Origin: Nocardia sp. CNY236
GTDB taxonomy: Bacteria; Actinomycetota; Actinomycetes; Mycobacteriales; Mycobacteriaceae
Assembly: GCF_000482385.1 (NCBI RefSeq)
Contig: NZ_AXVD01000002.1
Location: 62,001-126,000 of the forward strand
DNA length: 64,000 bases
Direction of reading: 5' to 3'
Numbering within the stretch: position 1 is the first letter of the stretch; each line of letters opens with the position of its first letter. The translations under genes and the position numbers were made by a program. The notes under the pieces are model-generated. The model saw only the letters and a list, made by a program, of their open reading frames with translations, did not search any database and was not told where the DNA came from. Shown piece by piece: positions 9,182 to 19,069 of this stretch.

Positions 9182-9424
9182 GTGACGACCCCCTCGACTC
9201 CATCCTCGTCCGGCAACCCGCCGCGGCGTCATCGCGACAGGTTGCTACAACTCGCGTTGTGCCTGTTCACACTAGGACTGCTGGCCATCGTCGCCATCTT
9301 CGCCACCCCGGTGTTCACCGACGACACGCCGGGACTGTGGTTGTATTTCCCGGCCCTGCTCGCGCCACTGGGACTCGCCCTCGCCGTGGTGTTCGCCCTG
9401 CGGTCCGGCCGGAGATCACGCTGA
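9182..9424 (+). CDS. Small two-helix membrane protein
   Basis: 80 residues from GTG at 9182. A short Ser/Pro/Arg-rich start is followed by two hydrophobic helices, ~25-43 ([19 protein letters not shown]) and ~54-73 ([20 protein letters not shown]), and a basic end RSGRRSR. It sits between cspB (divergent) and the rpfA regulatory region, as small membrane genes do in related genomes. No function is known. Confidence 0.65.
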   Translation: MTTPSTPSSSGNPPRRHRDRLLQLALCLFTLGLLAIVAIFATPVFTDDTPGLWLYFPALLAPLGLALAVVFALRSGRRSR

Positions 9425-9458
9425 AACCACACCGCACCACATCATCGATGTGACGCAA

Positions 9459-9476
9459 ACGTGTCCGATGACACGT
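9459..9476. promoter_or_regulatory. Perfect inverted repeat upstream of the CRP site
   Basis: ACGTGTC and GACACGT are separated by CGAT. There is no T-run, so an operator is more likely than a terminator. It lies 37 bp before the CRP site in the rpfA regulatory region. Confidence 0.4.
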
Positions 9477-9512
9477 ACACCGGTCATCCAGCTCAATTGG
9501 CGACGGCAAAAC

Positions 9513-9528
9513 TGTGATCTCTGTCACA
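9513..9528. promoter_or_regulatory. Consensus CRP (cAMP receptor protein) site upstream of rpfA
   Basis: TGTGATCTCTGTCACA is an exact TGTGA-N6-TCACA palindrome. In M. tuberculosis the CRP homologue Rv3676 activates rpfA (knowledge), and here the site lies ahead of the rpfA leader. This strongly suggests cAMP control. Confidence 0.85.
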
Positions 9529-9667
9529 TTTTTTGTCGATGTTGTGTGTCCGCAGCGCCACGCACGCCCGGCTGCAACGCCGCTAGCTGCAGATAAGCGG
9601 GATCATCAGCCGTTATCGGACCGAAACCCACCGGTACACTCCGGTTATCAAAAAGTGATTTTTTCGG

Positions 9668-10479
<812 letters not shown>

Positions 10480-10487
10480 TCGCCAGC

Positions 10488-10528
10488 AAAAGGGGCCCCC
10501 GCGCTAGGTCGACGAGGGGCCCCTTTTT
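10488..10528 (+). terminator. Rho-independent terminator of rpfA
   Basis: AAAAGGGGCCCC pairs with GGGGCCCCTTTTT around a GC-rich loop, starting 9 nt after the rpfA stop and ending in five T. The A-run on the other side lets it also serve the convergent small gene. Confidence 0.88.
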
Positions 10529-10557
10529 CGTCGTCGCGAACGGTTCCTGCTGTGTGT

Positions 10558-10746
10558 TCAGCGGTTGATCACCGTTTGTGGGTGCATGTAGGGCAGTTGC
10601 TCCGCAGGGACGGGGAACACCGTGTCCTCGCCGTAGGGTGAGAGGCTGCCGGAACGAGCCGAGGAGAGTTCGGTGACCGCATGGTCACCGTCGGGGACCT
10701 CGGGCCAACCGTTGTCGACGTAGGATTTCTTCGATTTGTTCACCAC
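10558..10746 (-). CDS. Small conserved actinobacterial protein, unknown function
   Basis: 62 residues from GTG (an adjacent GTG one codon later is equally possible). Hydrophilic, with no membrane segment: [30 protein letters not shown] and [17 protein letters not shown]. The position beside the XPB partner gene recalls the small gene Rv0863 near Rv0862c in M. tuberculosis (position only). It is divergent from the XPB-partner gene and ends at the rpfA terminator. Confidence 0.6.
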   Translation of the reverse strand: MVNKSKKSYVDNGWPEVPDGDHAVTELSSARSGSLSPYGEDTVFPVPAEQLPYMHPQTVINR

Positions 10747-10844
10747 CGCCCCATTCTGGCATGGTCACCGAGGCAGCCTGCGACCCATCCGTGCCACACG
10801 AAGTCCTCGCCGCCTGACCCGGACGGTCGATCGGCCCGGGGTCG

Positions 10845-10850
10845 TAGGCT
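10845..10850 (+). promoter_or_regulatory. -10 box (TAGGCT) for a leaderless helicase-partner mRNA
   Basis: TAGGCT ends 7 nt before the ATG at 10858 and no Shine-Dalgarno is present, the leaderless pattern. Confidence 0.5.
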
Positions 10851-10857
10851 GGACCGG

Positions 10858-13155
10858 ATGACCGCGACCGACTCCCTCGCCGGATGGCTCGGCGCCCGCA
10901 GCGATGCCCAGCTCGTCACACTGTTGCTGCTTCGGCCCGACCTGGCTGTTCCGCTGCCCTCCTCGATGGGTGTCCTCGCCGCGCGTGCCGAGCAACGTGC
11001 TTCGGTACTGCGCGCGGCAGAAGATCTGAACACGCTCGAGTTCGCGGTAGTGGAAACCCTTGCGATACAACGCATGACACACACCGCAGACGATGGTGGA
11101 ATCCACTGCGCCGAGTTGCGCGCACAACTCGGCGAGCGGGCGCCGGCCACCGCGATCGACGATGCCCTGAATCGCTTGACCGCTCGCGCACTGGTCTGGA
11201 TCGACGACCAGCACCGGCTCCACCTGGTTCCAGCGGCCGGCGAGGCGCTGCCCTGGCCGCTCGGCAGTGCAACCGAAATCCCCGACGCGCTCACCGAATC
11301 CGAGGTGGTCGCCGCCCTCACCGAACTGGCACCCACCGAGCGCGGCCTGCTCGACAAGCTGGCCACAACGGGGCCGCGTGGGCGCACCAGAGACGCCGCT
11401 CCGAATACACCCGCCGATCGCCCGATCCAGCGACTGCTGGCGCGCAGACTCGTGCACCGAATCGACGACGAAACCGTCGAACTGCCGGTCACCGTCGCTC
11501 GAGTGCTGCGGCGAGAGCCCGTGGTCCATCCATACCAGCTGACACCCCCTCGACCGAGTCCCACCAAACACACACCGGCTGCGGTGAACGCGGTCGCCGC
11601 GGGCGAAGTCGGTGAGTTGGTGCGACGCTGCGCAACCGTGCTGGAGGTTATGGGGCGAACCCCGGCCGTTGCCCTACGCGCCGGTGGCCTGGGAGTACGC
11701 GAGTTGCGTCGGATCGCCAAACACACCGGTATGGACGAACCGACGGTCGCGCTGTTCGTCGAACTGCTCGCGGCCGCGAAGCTCGTGGACAAAGGTATGC
11801 CGGACCCGCCGCCCGAATTCGACTCGACAGACGGCTTCTGGGCGCCGACACCAGCGGCCGACACGTGGTTGGAATCGCCACCCGCCCGGCGCTGGTCCGT
11901 GCTGGCGCTCACCTGGCTCGATTTGGATCGGATGCCATGGATGATCGGGATGCGTGATGCCACCGACAAACCGCTGGCCGCGCTCTCGCTGGAACTGCGC
12001 GCACCGCACGCGGCAAGTGACCGGCGGGCAATCCTCGGTCTGCTTGCGGAATATCCGTCCGGCACCGCACTCGACCCGACCGACATCGGTCGGGTGTTGG
12101 CTTGGCGCCAGCCTCGCAGGCGCCGCAACTTTCGGTCGGAGGCAATCGAGCGAACTCTCGCCGAAGCGACGACACTCGGCATCGCCGGCCATGGCGCGCT
12201 CGGCTCGGCGGCTCGAGCGCTGTTGCACGCGACAGCGACCAGCGCAACCGACGCAGAAGCGGAGATGATGGCAGCTCTGCCCGAGCCGGTCGATCATGTA
12301 TTGGTTCAAGCGGACCTGACAGTGATCGCGCCGGGCCCGCTCACGATGGACCTCCAACATCGCATGGCCCTCGTTGCCGATGTGGAATCCGCCGGCGCAG
12401 CGACGGTGTACCGCATCAGCGAGCCCTCGGTGCGTCGTGCCTTCGACGCCGGATCGACCGCGGCCGAACTACACCGACTGTTCGCCGAGCACTCGCGAAC
12501 TCCGATTCCGCAGGCGTTGACCTATCTGATCGACGACGTGGCTCGCCGCCACGGCCGGCTACGGGCCGGCGTGGCACAGTCGTTCATTCGTAGCGACGAC
12601 CCCGCTCTGCTCGCCCATGTGCTGTCCGCACCGGTGGCGAACACGTTGGCGTTACGGTCCATCGCTCCGAGCGTCGCCATCGCCCAAGCTCCACTGGGAG
12701 AATTGTTGGAACAATTGCGGGTGGCCGGCTTCGCACCTGCCGGTGAGGATGCGGCAGGCTCGATCGTCGATCTACGCCCGCGCGGCGCGCGGGTCTCGGT
12801 GCGGCCTGCCGCGCAGCGGTCGTATCGTCCGGCGCCGCCCAGTGCTGAGCAACTGGAATCACTTGTCGCAGAACTGCGTGCAGGCGAACGTGCCGCGCGT
12901 GTCCGATCCACCCAGGCGGTCCGTACAGATGGCAGCCGAACCAATGTCGCCGCCACCCTTGCCCTGCTCCAGTTGGCGGCACGGGTGCGGCGATCGGTGA
13001 ACATCGGCTACGTCGATGCCCAAGGAATCGCTACTCAACGGGTAGTCGAGCCATTGCGGGTGGACAGTGGACAACTGGAGGCATTGGACCCGGTGACCGG
13101 CGCAGTCCGGCGCTTCACGCTGCACCGGATTGCGTCGGTCGCACTGCTGGAGTGA
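10858..13155 (+). CDS. Helicase-associated (XPB N-terminal-like domain) protein
   Basis: 765 residues from ATG. The protein matches the large M. tuberculosis Rv0862c family: an N-terminal segment beginning LAGWLGARSDAQLVTLLLLRPDL, repeated winged-helix-like modules, and a C-terminal part including HVLVQADLTVIAPGPL (~481) and a WYL-like end (RVRRSVNIGYVDAQG, then VVEPLRVDSGQLEALDPVTG). The XPB-N-type module is shared with the XPB helicase encoded 3 kb downstream, so a joint role in DNA repair or transcription-coupled unwinding is inferred. The frame is open upstream, but the leaderless promoter supports 10858. Confidence 0.82.
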   Translation: MTATDSLAGWLGARSDAQLVTLLLLRPDLAVPLPSSMGVLAARAEQRASVLRAAEDLNTLEFAVVETLAIQRMTHTADDGGIHCAELRAQLGERAPATAIDDALNRLTARALVWIDDQHRLHLVPAAGEALPWPLGSATEIPDALTESEVVAALTELAPTERGLLDKLATTGPRGRTRDAAPNTPADRPIQRLLARRLVHRIDDETVELPVTVARVLRREPVVHPYQLTPPRPSPTKHTPAAVNAVAAGEVGELVRRCATVLEVMGRTPAVALRAGGLGVRELRRIAKHTGMDEPTVALFVELLAAAKLVDKGMPDPPPEFDSTDGFWAPTPAADTWLESPPARRWSVLALTWLDLDRMPWMIGMRDATDKPLAALSLELRAPHAASDRRAILGLLAEYPSGTALDPTDIGRVLAWRQPRRRRNFRSEAIERTLAEATTLGIAGHGALGSAARALLHATATSATDAEAEMMAALPEPVDHVLVQADLTVIAPGPLTMDLQHRMALVADVESAGAATVYRISEPSVRRAFDAGSTAAELHRLFAEHSRTPIPQALTYLIDDVARRHGRLRAGVAQSFIRSDDPALLAHVLSAPVANTLALRSIAPSVAIAQAPLGELLEQLRVAGFAPAGEDAAGSIVDLRPRGARVSVRPAAQRSYRPAPPSAEQLESLVAELRAGERAARVRSTQAVRTDGSRTNVAATLALLQLAARVRRSVNIGYVDAQGIATQRVVEPLRVDSGQLEALDPVTGAVRRFTLHRIASVALLE

Positions 13156-13193
13156 ACCGGCCGCACTACGAAGCCGGGCTCCACGCCGGCAAT

Positions 13194-13257
13194 CTGCTCA
13201 GCCGGCGGGCTGAGCTGTGCAGAACCTGCTCAGCCAGCGGGCTGAGCTGTGCAGAAC
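13194..13257. repeat. Two tandem 32-bp repeats at the 3' end of the lipoprotein gene
   Basis: CTGCTCAGCC-GCGGGCTGAG-CTGTGCAGAAC occurs twice back to back with one mismatch (positions 13194-13225 and 13226-13257). The second copy carries the last codons and stop of the lipoprotein gene; the first is a downstream duplicate. Each contains CTCAGCC/GGCTGAG arms able to form a hairpin. Confidence 0.8.
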
Positions 13258-13760
13258 GTCGTCTTGGGGTCCGACTCCACGAGCCGGAAGCTGTCGGCTT
13301 CAGGTCCGCACAACAGTTCGTTGGCTCGACCGTCGATCCGCGTCACCACACGGAACGTTGCCTCCGGCGAACCACAATCGACGTGCTGGTACCCGGTCAT
13401 GCCGCTCTCGTTGTAGCAACTGCCTTCCATGAAGTTCGGCGCCAGGCACAAGAACGCGGTAGCGCCACCCGTCAGAGTCTCCTCGCGTGGAGTGAGTCCA
13501 GCAGCGCACTCGACCTTCGTGTCAGAAGACCGGGTGACCTGGTACACCGCCATGGCGGATGAACAATCGACCACCTCGGTCCGGGGATCGACCGTCGTGC
13601 CCTCGACGAAATCGAGGCAGTTGCCGACCTCGATCTTGTCCGTACCCGCCGCGCCGTCGTCTCCGGTCGATGAACAGCCGGACATCGTGACCACCACCGC
13701 CATCACCCCGGCGGCAGCGAGCACAACCCATGCCGGCAGTCTCGCTCCTGGAAACTTCAC
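13230..13760 (-). CDS. Cysteine-rich exported lipoprotein, LppU-like
   Basis: 176 residues from GTG at 13760, chosen because GAGGAG lies 6 nt upstream; a reading from 13790 is longer by 10 codons and lacks this. Signal peptide with hydrophobic core WVVLAAAGVMAVVVTM and lipobox SGC. The mature domain has paired cysteines (GNCLDF, VDCSSA, VECAAG, LCLAP, GSCYN, VDCGS, LLCG, TFC), a pattern common in mycolata LppU-type lipoproteins. Surface-attached; function unknown. It converges with the XPB partner gene. Confidence 0.75.
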   Translation of the reverse strand: MKFPGARLPAWVVLAAAGVMAVVVTMSGCSSTGDDGAAGTDKIEVGNCLDFVEGTTVDPRTEVVDCSSAMAVYQVTRSSDTKVECAAGLTPREETLTGGATAFLCLAPNFMEGSCYNESGMTGYQHVDCGSPEATFRVVTRIDGRANELLCGPEADSFRLVESDPKTTFCTAQPAG

Positions 13761-13871
13761 CTGAACTCCTCTCGCGCTGAACGCATCCACTGGCTCGTGA
13801 ACGCGCTGAGGATACCCGCACCACGACGCTGGCCGCAGCGGTTCGACCAGCGCTCGGGTATCGGTGGCAAC

Positions 13872-14045
13872 CTACATCTGCAAGCCATACATCCCGATGA
13901 TCGAGAAAGCCACAATGGAGGGGACGAACCGTCCGAGCAACTGCAACCCAAAGTAGTTCACTGCAACGCCTTTCAATTCCTGTTGGGGCACCGTGCTCTG
14001 GTATCGCAGTATTTTCGCTGCGCGCGCGCTCCTCGTTACAGTCAT
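13872..14045 (-). CDS. Possible 57-codon membrane peptide gene
   Basis: Starts at ATG 14045 (TTG at 14054 and GTG near 13962 are alternatives). The C-terminal half is hydrophobic: VNYFGLQLLGRFVPS then IVAFSIIGMYGLQM. Base composition is less GC-rich than the flanking genes. A 12-bp inverted repeat straddles the 5' end. Not recognised; it could be a real small membrane protein or chance. Confidence 0.3.
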   Translation of the reverse strand: MTVTRSARAAKILRYQSTVPQQELKGVAVNYFGLQLLGRFVPSIVAFSIIGMYGLQM

Positions 14046-14058
14046 ATGCCCCAACAGG
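13979..14058. repeat. Perfect 12-bp inverted repeat with 56-bp spacer
   Basis: CCTGTTGGGGCA (13979-13990) and TGCCCCAACAGG (14047-14058) are exact complements. The element lies in the gap between the lipoprotein and M1 peptidase genes and overlaps the possible small gene. Confidence 0.6.
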
Positions 14059-14106
14059 CCCCGACCAGCGCTCGACTCTCAGCGGGCTGTGCGGATTCGG
14101 GGACGT

Positions 14107-15501
14107 TCAGCTACGCAGCAACCCAGGGAACAGATACTCCGGCGCAGGAGGCGTCGTTCTGTTCAGCCACGCATCGAAGAAACCTGTCAGGTCCGTCGCA
14201 ACCCTCGACTGCACGAACATGCGGAACTCGGATATCGAGGCGTTTCCGTATGCGTGTGCCGCGGGAAAGTCGCGAACTACCGCGAAGAACGCCTCGTCAC
14301 CGATCTGCCGACGCAGCGCATGCAAGAACAGCGGCCCGCGGTAGTACACCGAGGTGAATTCATATCCGGCCCCGGGATTTTCCAGTGGAATCCGCCAGAA
14401 CTCGGCGTCGTCGCGGTACTCCCGGATGGTCTGCAGGTAGTGCTGGTCGACGTCGGCGCCCGCCGTCCGCTCGGGCCACAAGTAGTCGGCTGTATAGCTG
14501 GCGAAGCATTCGTTGAGGCAGATGTCCGACCAACGCCGCACCGACACCGAGTTTCCCCACCACTGATGAGCGACCTCGTGCACGACGGTCTGGAGATCGC
14601 TCCACAGTCCATAGATCGGACGCGTCTGCGTCTCCAGTGCGAAACCGATATCGGCGTCCAGGTAGATGCCACCAGCGGTCTCGAACGGGTAAGGGCCGTA
14701 CAGATTCTCGGCGAAGTCGAGGATTTCCGGAAGTCGCTGCTCGAGCTCGCGCTGGTGGCCCGCGTTGGGCGCGAATGCGCTGACCAGCGCGGTGCCGTCT
14801 GCACGCCGCTGCACGAGGTAGTCGAACCGGTCGATCGCGACAGTGGTCAAATAGCCGGCGATCGGCTGAGCGGCCACCCAGCTGACCGTTCGCTGATCAC
14901 CGTGCACCGTGTCTTCGGTTCGCACACCATTGGACACCACCTCCCATTCCGCCGGAACAGTAGCGTGCAGCTCGAAAGTAGCCTTGTCCAGTGGAGTGTC
15001 GTTGAGCGGATACCAACTGGTCGCCGAATGCGGTTCGCCGGCAGCGAATGCGCCCCCGCTGGGCGCGAAGGTCCAGCCCTTGCCTTCGGTGTCGCGCATG
15101 GGGCCGGCATAATCCACGACGACGGTGAACGGCAAGCCGGGCAGCAGCGGCAACGACGGCGAGACGGTCAGTTCATGGTCTCCGTTGCGTACGAACCCAG
15201 CGGGCAATCCGTTCACCGACACCCCTTGAACCGGCGGCCCGGCGAAGTCCAGGTTGAACATGTGTAGGACCTGTGTAGCGGTCGCGTTGATCGTGGTGGT
15301 TGCGGTGAGTAGGCGGCTCGGCGGGTCGTAGTCGATGTCGACGTCATAATGCTGGACGTCGTATCCGCCGTTACCGTCCAGCGGGTAGTACGGGTCACCC
15401 AGACCGGGCGCACCGACCAGCGGATCGGCGTGGGCGGGTGCAGTCGCCCCAGCGACGAACGCACAGACGACCGCGGCACATGCCCCGGCGAACAACCTCA
15501 T
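14107..15501 (-). CDS. Secreted M1 family zinc metallopeptidase
   Basis: 464 residues from ATG at 15501; GTG at 15513 sits directly on the GGGG Shine-Dalgarno so ATG is preferred. Signal peptide residues 1-26 (cleavage near AHA-DP). The zinc motif HEVAH is at 308-312 with WWG following, and the third ligand Glu331 is in LNECFASY; GFALETQTRP (~286-295) takes the place of the GAMEN exopeptidase motif. M1 enzymes usually exceed 600 residues; this one has the N-terminal beta domain and catalytic domain but no large C-terminal domain, like other short secreted actinobacterial members. Likely an extracellular aminopeptidase. Confidence 0.85.
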   Translation of the reverse strand: MRLFAGACAAVVCAFVAGATAPAHADPLVGAPGLGDPYYPLDGNGGYDVQHYDVDIDYDPPSRLLTATTTINATATQVLHMFNLDFAGPPVQGVSVNGLPAGFVRNGDHELTVSPSLPLLPGLPFTVVVDYAGPMRDTEGKGWTFAPSGGAFAAGEPHSATSWYPLNDTPLDKATFELHATVPAEWEVVSNGVRTEDTVHGDQRTVSWVAAQPIAGYLTTVAIDRFDYLVQRRADGTALVSAFAPNAGHQRELEQRLPEILDFAENLYGPYPFETAGGIYLDADIGFALETQTRPIYGLWSDLQTVVHEVAHQWWGNSVSVRRWSDICLNECFASYTADYLWPERTAGADVDQHYLQTIREYRDDAEFWRIPLENPGAGYEFTSVYYRGPLFLHALRRQIGDEAFFAVVRDFPAAHAYGNASISEFRMFVQSRVATDLTGFFDAWLNRTTPPAPEYLFPGLLRS

Positions 15502-15658
15502 ATCGACGACCACCCCTTTTCACGCCGCAGTGTCGCGGCACCGACCTCGCTGGACGGTATCGGCCAGCCTTTCACGCTACCGGCCAGCGTTCGGGGCTCA
15601 CCGAGACCGCCGACTCTCGTATGTGCACGACGCCGGAACCGGCAGCGCGCAGCCCAAT

Positions 15659-16324
15659 TCAACCACCGAATTCTTCGGGCAACCGGTGAGGGTCGAGCAA
15701 CAACTGTTTGCCCGTGGTCCGGAGCACCTTCTGCGCAAGAGCAAGATTATCGGAGAGCAGTCGCCATTCGGCCTCCCCGATAGCGGCACGGGCGCGTTCG
15801 ATCACGCAACCGTCCGTGGTGCCCCAGGCGATCGGCATCGCACTCACCGACTGCCAGTGTTCACCCACCGGCCGAGGTGCCCGATCGCCGCGCACTGCGA
15901 CCGAAGGCACCCGCTCACCTGTCCTCCGCTGGTGCCCCGGTAGCGCGCGTACCTTTGTGGCCACCAGGGCATATCGCGGATCGGCCCTGTCCGGCGCGAC
16001 ATCGACCAACGCGAGCAACACCACCGTGGAGGAATTGGTTTCCGAGACCACCGCGGGGACCAATTCACCATCGGCATAGAGTTCGTCGATGCCGGGGCGA
16101 CGCAGAGTCCGCAACGCCACCCACAGAGCGGTCCCCGCACCCAGCGCGAAAGCGACCGCAAGCAAGTAGGCCCACGGGTGGTGCGAGCGAATCAGCAGTG
16201 CCGTTGCAACCGAGGCGGCGATCGTCGTGAGGACAGCCATCCGGCGCAGTCGACGAAGGTCGGCGAAGACTTCGTTGACCGCGCGGGCGTGCCTGCGGTC
16301 CACTACGAATTCGAAGCGACGCAC
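15659..16324 (-). CDS. DUF3239 family membrane protein
   Basis: 221 residues from GTG. A hydrophilic start (FVVDRRHARAVNEVFADLRRLRRM) is followed by two hydrophobic segments, ~30-45 and ~50-70, then a soluble domain with PAVVSETNSSTVVLLALVDV and YALVATKVRALPGH. This matches DUF3239, a mycolata family of unknown role. It lies downstream of the XPB helicase gene on the same strand (41-bp gap) and may be co-transcribed. Confidence 0.7.
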   Translation of the reverse strand: MRRFEFVVDRRHARAVNEVFADLRRLRRMAVLTTIAASVATALLIRSHHPWAYLLAVAFALGAGTALWVALRTLRRPGIDELYADGELVPAVVSETNSSTVVLLALVDVAPDRADPRYALVATKVRALPGHQRRTGERVPSVAVRGDRAPRPVGEHWQSVSAMPIAWGTTDGCVIERARAAIGEAEWRLLSDNLALAQKVLRTTGKQLLLDPHRLPEEFGG

Positions 16325-16365
16325 ACCCTCCTTCCTAGCACAGCTTCTGGAGAGCGCTCCTCCAC

Positions 16366-18042
16366 TTATCCGATGGTCGGCCCCAGCAAGTCATCGGCGT
16401 CGGTGATTCGGTAGGCGTACCCTTGCTCGGCAAGGAAGCGCTGTCGATGCGCGGCATATTCGGCATCGAGGGTGTCGCGCGCGACCACCGAGTAGAAATG
16501 AGCCTGGCCGCCATCGTGCTTCGGACGTAGCAACCGCCCCAGGCGCTGCGCCTCCTCTTGACGCGAACCGAAGGTACCCGAAACCTGTACAGCCACAGAC
16601 GCCTCCGGCAGATCGATGGAGAAATTCGCGACTCTGCTCACCACCAGCACCGGGATCTCCCCTCTACGGAAGGCATCGAACAGCTCTTCGCGTTCTCTGG
16701 TTTTCGTCGAGCCTTGGATCACCGGGGCGTCGAGTGCGACGCCGAGTTCGTCCAACTGTTCGAGATAGGCACCGATGACCAGACTCGACGCTTCCCGATG
16801 CCGGGCCAGGATCGACTCGACCACAGCGATTTTGGTGTGTGCAGTCGAACACACCTTGTAGCGTTCCTCCGGCTCGGCGGTCGCATAGACCATCCGCTCG
16901 GCATCGGTCAACGTGACCCGAACCTCGATGCAATCGGCAGGCGCAATCCAGCCCTGAGCTTCGATATCTTTCCATGGCGCGTCATAGCGCTTCGGACCGA
17001 TCAGCGAGAAGACATCACCCTCGCGACCATCCTCGCGAACCAAGGTCGCGGTCAGTCCGAGGCGACGACGCGATTGCAGATCCGCAGTCATCCGAAAGAC
17101 GGGGGCAGGCAGCAGGTGCACTTCGTCATAGATGATCAGGCCCCAGTCGTGGCTGTCGAACAGCTCCAGATGCTTGTACTCGCCTTTGCTGCGGCGAGTG
17201 ATCACCTGATAGGTGGCAATGGTGACCGGGCGAACCTCCTTGCGTTCGCCAGAATATTCGCCGATCTCGTTGTCGGTGAGTGAGGTGCGCGCGAGCAGTT
17301 CGCGCCGCCATTGTCGTCCCGCTACGGTATTGGTGACCAGAATCAACGTCGTCGCATTCGCCGTGGCCATCGCCGCGGCACCGACCAGCGTCTTGCCCGC
17401 ACCGCAGGGCAAGACCACCACTCCGGAACCGCCTGCCCAGAACGAGTCGACGGCCATCTGCTGGTAGTCGCGCAGCTGCCATTCCTGGGTCACGAAGTCG
17501 AGCTCGATGGGGTGTGCCCGACCGTCGACGTAGCCTGCGAGGTCTTCGGCCGGCCAGCCGATCTTCAGCAGCGTCTGCTTGATTCGGCCACGCTCCGACG
17601 GATGCACCACCACGATGTCGTCATCGATACGGTCACCGAGCATCGGTACGATCTTCTTGTGTCGCAGTACTTCCTCGAGTACCGCACGATCCACACCCAC
17701 CAGCGTCAACCCGTGTGTGGGATGTTCGACCAGCTGGAGTCTGCCGTAGCGGGCCATGGTGTCGACCACATCGACGAGCAGCGGTTGTGGAACAGCGTAC
17801 CGAGAAAACCGGACCAGCGCGTCCACCACCTGCTCGGCATCATGTCCGGCTGCTCGCGCGTTCCACAGGGCAAGTGGTGTTACGCGATAGGTGTGTACAT
17901 GCTCCGGCGCTCGCTCCAGCTCCGCGAAGGGCGCGATCGCCTGCCGGGCCGCGTCGGCCGATGGGTGGTCGACCTCCAGCAGCAACGTCTTGTCACTCTG
18001 AACGATCAAAGGCCCAGCTACCTTGTCACCATCGTGAGACAT
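16366..18042 (-). CDS. ercC3: XPB/ERCC3-type DNA repair helicase
   Basis: 558 residues from ATG at 18042; GTG one codon earlier is possible. Domains: N-terminal XPB_N-like region (~10-130), SF2 helicase core with Walker A PCGAGKT (~212-219) and DEVH box in IIYDEVHLLP (~306-309), RED motif of XPB (LVREDGRE, ~336), and C-terminal helicase domain with SRVANFSIDLPEA and the arginine-rich QEEAQRLGRLLRP motif VI. The family is an ATP-driven 3'-5' DNA helicase; in M. tuberculosis the orthologue is Rv0861c (knowledge). Its partner-like protein is encoded at 10858. Confidence 0.92.
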   Translation of the reverse strand: MSHDGDKVAGPLIVQSDKTLLLEVDHPSADAARQAIAPFAELERAPEHVHTYRVTPLALWNARAAGHDAEQVVDALVRFSRYAVPQPLLVDVVDTMARYGRLQLVEHPTHGLTLVGVDRAVLEEVLRHKKIVPMLGDRIDDDIVVVHPSERGRIKQTLLKIGWPAEDLAGYVDGRAHPIELDFVTQEWQLRDYQQMAVDSFWAGGSGVVVLPCGAGKTLVGAAAMATANATTLILVTNTVAGRQWRRELLARTSLTDNEIGEYSGERKEVRPVTIATYQVITRRSKGEYKHLELFDSHDWGLIIYDEVHLLPAPVFRMTADLQSRRRLGLTATLVREDGREGDVFSLIGPKRYDAPWKDIEAQGWIAPADCIEVRVTLTDAERMVYATAEPEERYKVCSTAHTKIAVVESILARHREASSLVIGAYLEQLDELGVALDAPVIQGSTKTREREELFDAFRRGEIPVLVVSRVANFSIDLPEASVAVQVSGTFGSRQEEAQRLGRLLRPKHDGGQAHFYSVVARDTLDAEYAAHRQRFLAEQGYAYRITDADDLLGPTIG

Positions 18043-18133
18043 CACCCCACGATATCGACGGTGGCGTCAGGTCGCCGGACCGGATCGACCTCCCGACCCA
18101 CCCCAGGCACTCTGCGCGGGGAAACGGTCGGAT

Positions 18134-19069
18134 CTAGGGCGGCTGTCGGGTGAAGGAACCGCTGTAGTTGACCGGTAGCGGATCCCACGACTCGGCTCCG
18201 GGCAGTGGAGTGGGTCGATCCTGTTCGATCGACCAGCCGTGGGTGGTGAACGCTGTACGAATCGCTGTCACATCGGTGAACAGATAGACATGATCCTCGG
18301 CGTCGATGTTCGCGACAGTCGACATGAAGCCCGCGCCGCCCGGCCGTACCGACGCTGCCATGTTCGACATCAGCACCTGGGGTTCGTCGACATGTTCCAG
18401 TACTTCGCAGCAGATCACACCGTCGAACGTCGGACCGCCCGACAATGTCGCCAGGTCGCCGGCGACCGCATCGGCAACGACCATGCGGAATCGGTTCGGC
18501 GCCACCCCCACGATGGCGAGAGCCGACTCGGTGTACGCCAGCGACGCCGGGCTGATATCCACGCCGACATAGGTCACGTCCACGCGCGAATCGAGCACCA
18601 TCGCGGCCATGAGCCCGTGCCCGACACCCACCTCGAGTACCCGAGAACCCGGTGCGATCCGGGGCAGGAAGTGCTCGGCGAAGAACGCGAGAACTCGGAC
18701 GTGATTGGGCCACAACACATAGGTCATCGCGAGTCCGTCGAGGTAGTAGCCCAACATTCTCTCGTCGTTCGCGTAGAGGTCGCTCACGAGTTCCGAACTA
18801 CGCGCTCTCGCGTAGCGCCGGGTCCGCATGAATCGTGTCTGAAGGCGGAGGAAGTCCATCGAGACCGTGGCGAATGCCTCGAACACCCCGTCCAATCCCT
18901 CGGGATGCTTCGCGTCGAGGTAGCCCAGCGCCCATTGCGCATGCGACCAAGCCGCGTCATCGCGGGGAAGATGGCGATCGATCAGGCCACCACTGATCAG
19001 GGGGTAGGCCCGACCCACTCGGGAGCACACATCGAGTATCTCGTCGCGACACGCAGGGCGAACGGTCAC
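18134..19069 (-). CDS. Class I SAM-dependent methyltransferase
   Basis: 311 residues from GTG at 19069, fixed by AGGAGG 7 nt upstream. The first ~135 residues are a helical cap; the Rossmann fold follows with motif I VLEVGVGHG (~144-152), acidic Asp171 in VGVDIS, and the post-motifs GVICCEVLEHVDEP. Its start overlaps the stop of the VOC gene by 4 nt, so the pair is translationally coupled. The context (ACP and FkbH-like genes divergently encoded 250 bp away) suggests a substrate carried on that ACP or released from it, but this is inference. The acceptor cannot be read from sequence. Confidence 0.82.
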   Translation of the reverse strand: MTVRPACRDEILDVCSRVGRAYPLISGGLIDRHLPRDDAAWSHAQWALGYLDAKHPEGLDGVFEAFATVSMDFLRLQTRFMRTRRYARARSSELVSDLYANDERMLGYYLDGLAMTYVLWPNHVRVLAFFAEHFLPRIAPGSRVLEVGVGHGLMAAMVLDSRVDVTYVGVDISPASLAYTESALAIVGVAPNRFRMVVADAVAGDLATLSGGPTFDGVICCEVLEHVDEPQVLMSNMAASVRPGGAGFMSTVANIDAEDHVYLFTDVTAIRTAFTTHGWSIEQDRPTPLPGAESWDPLPVNYSGSFTRQPP

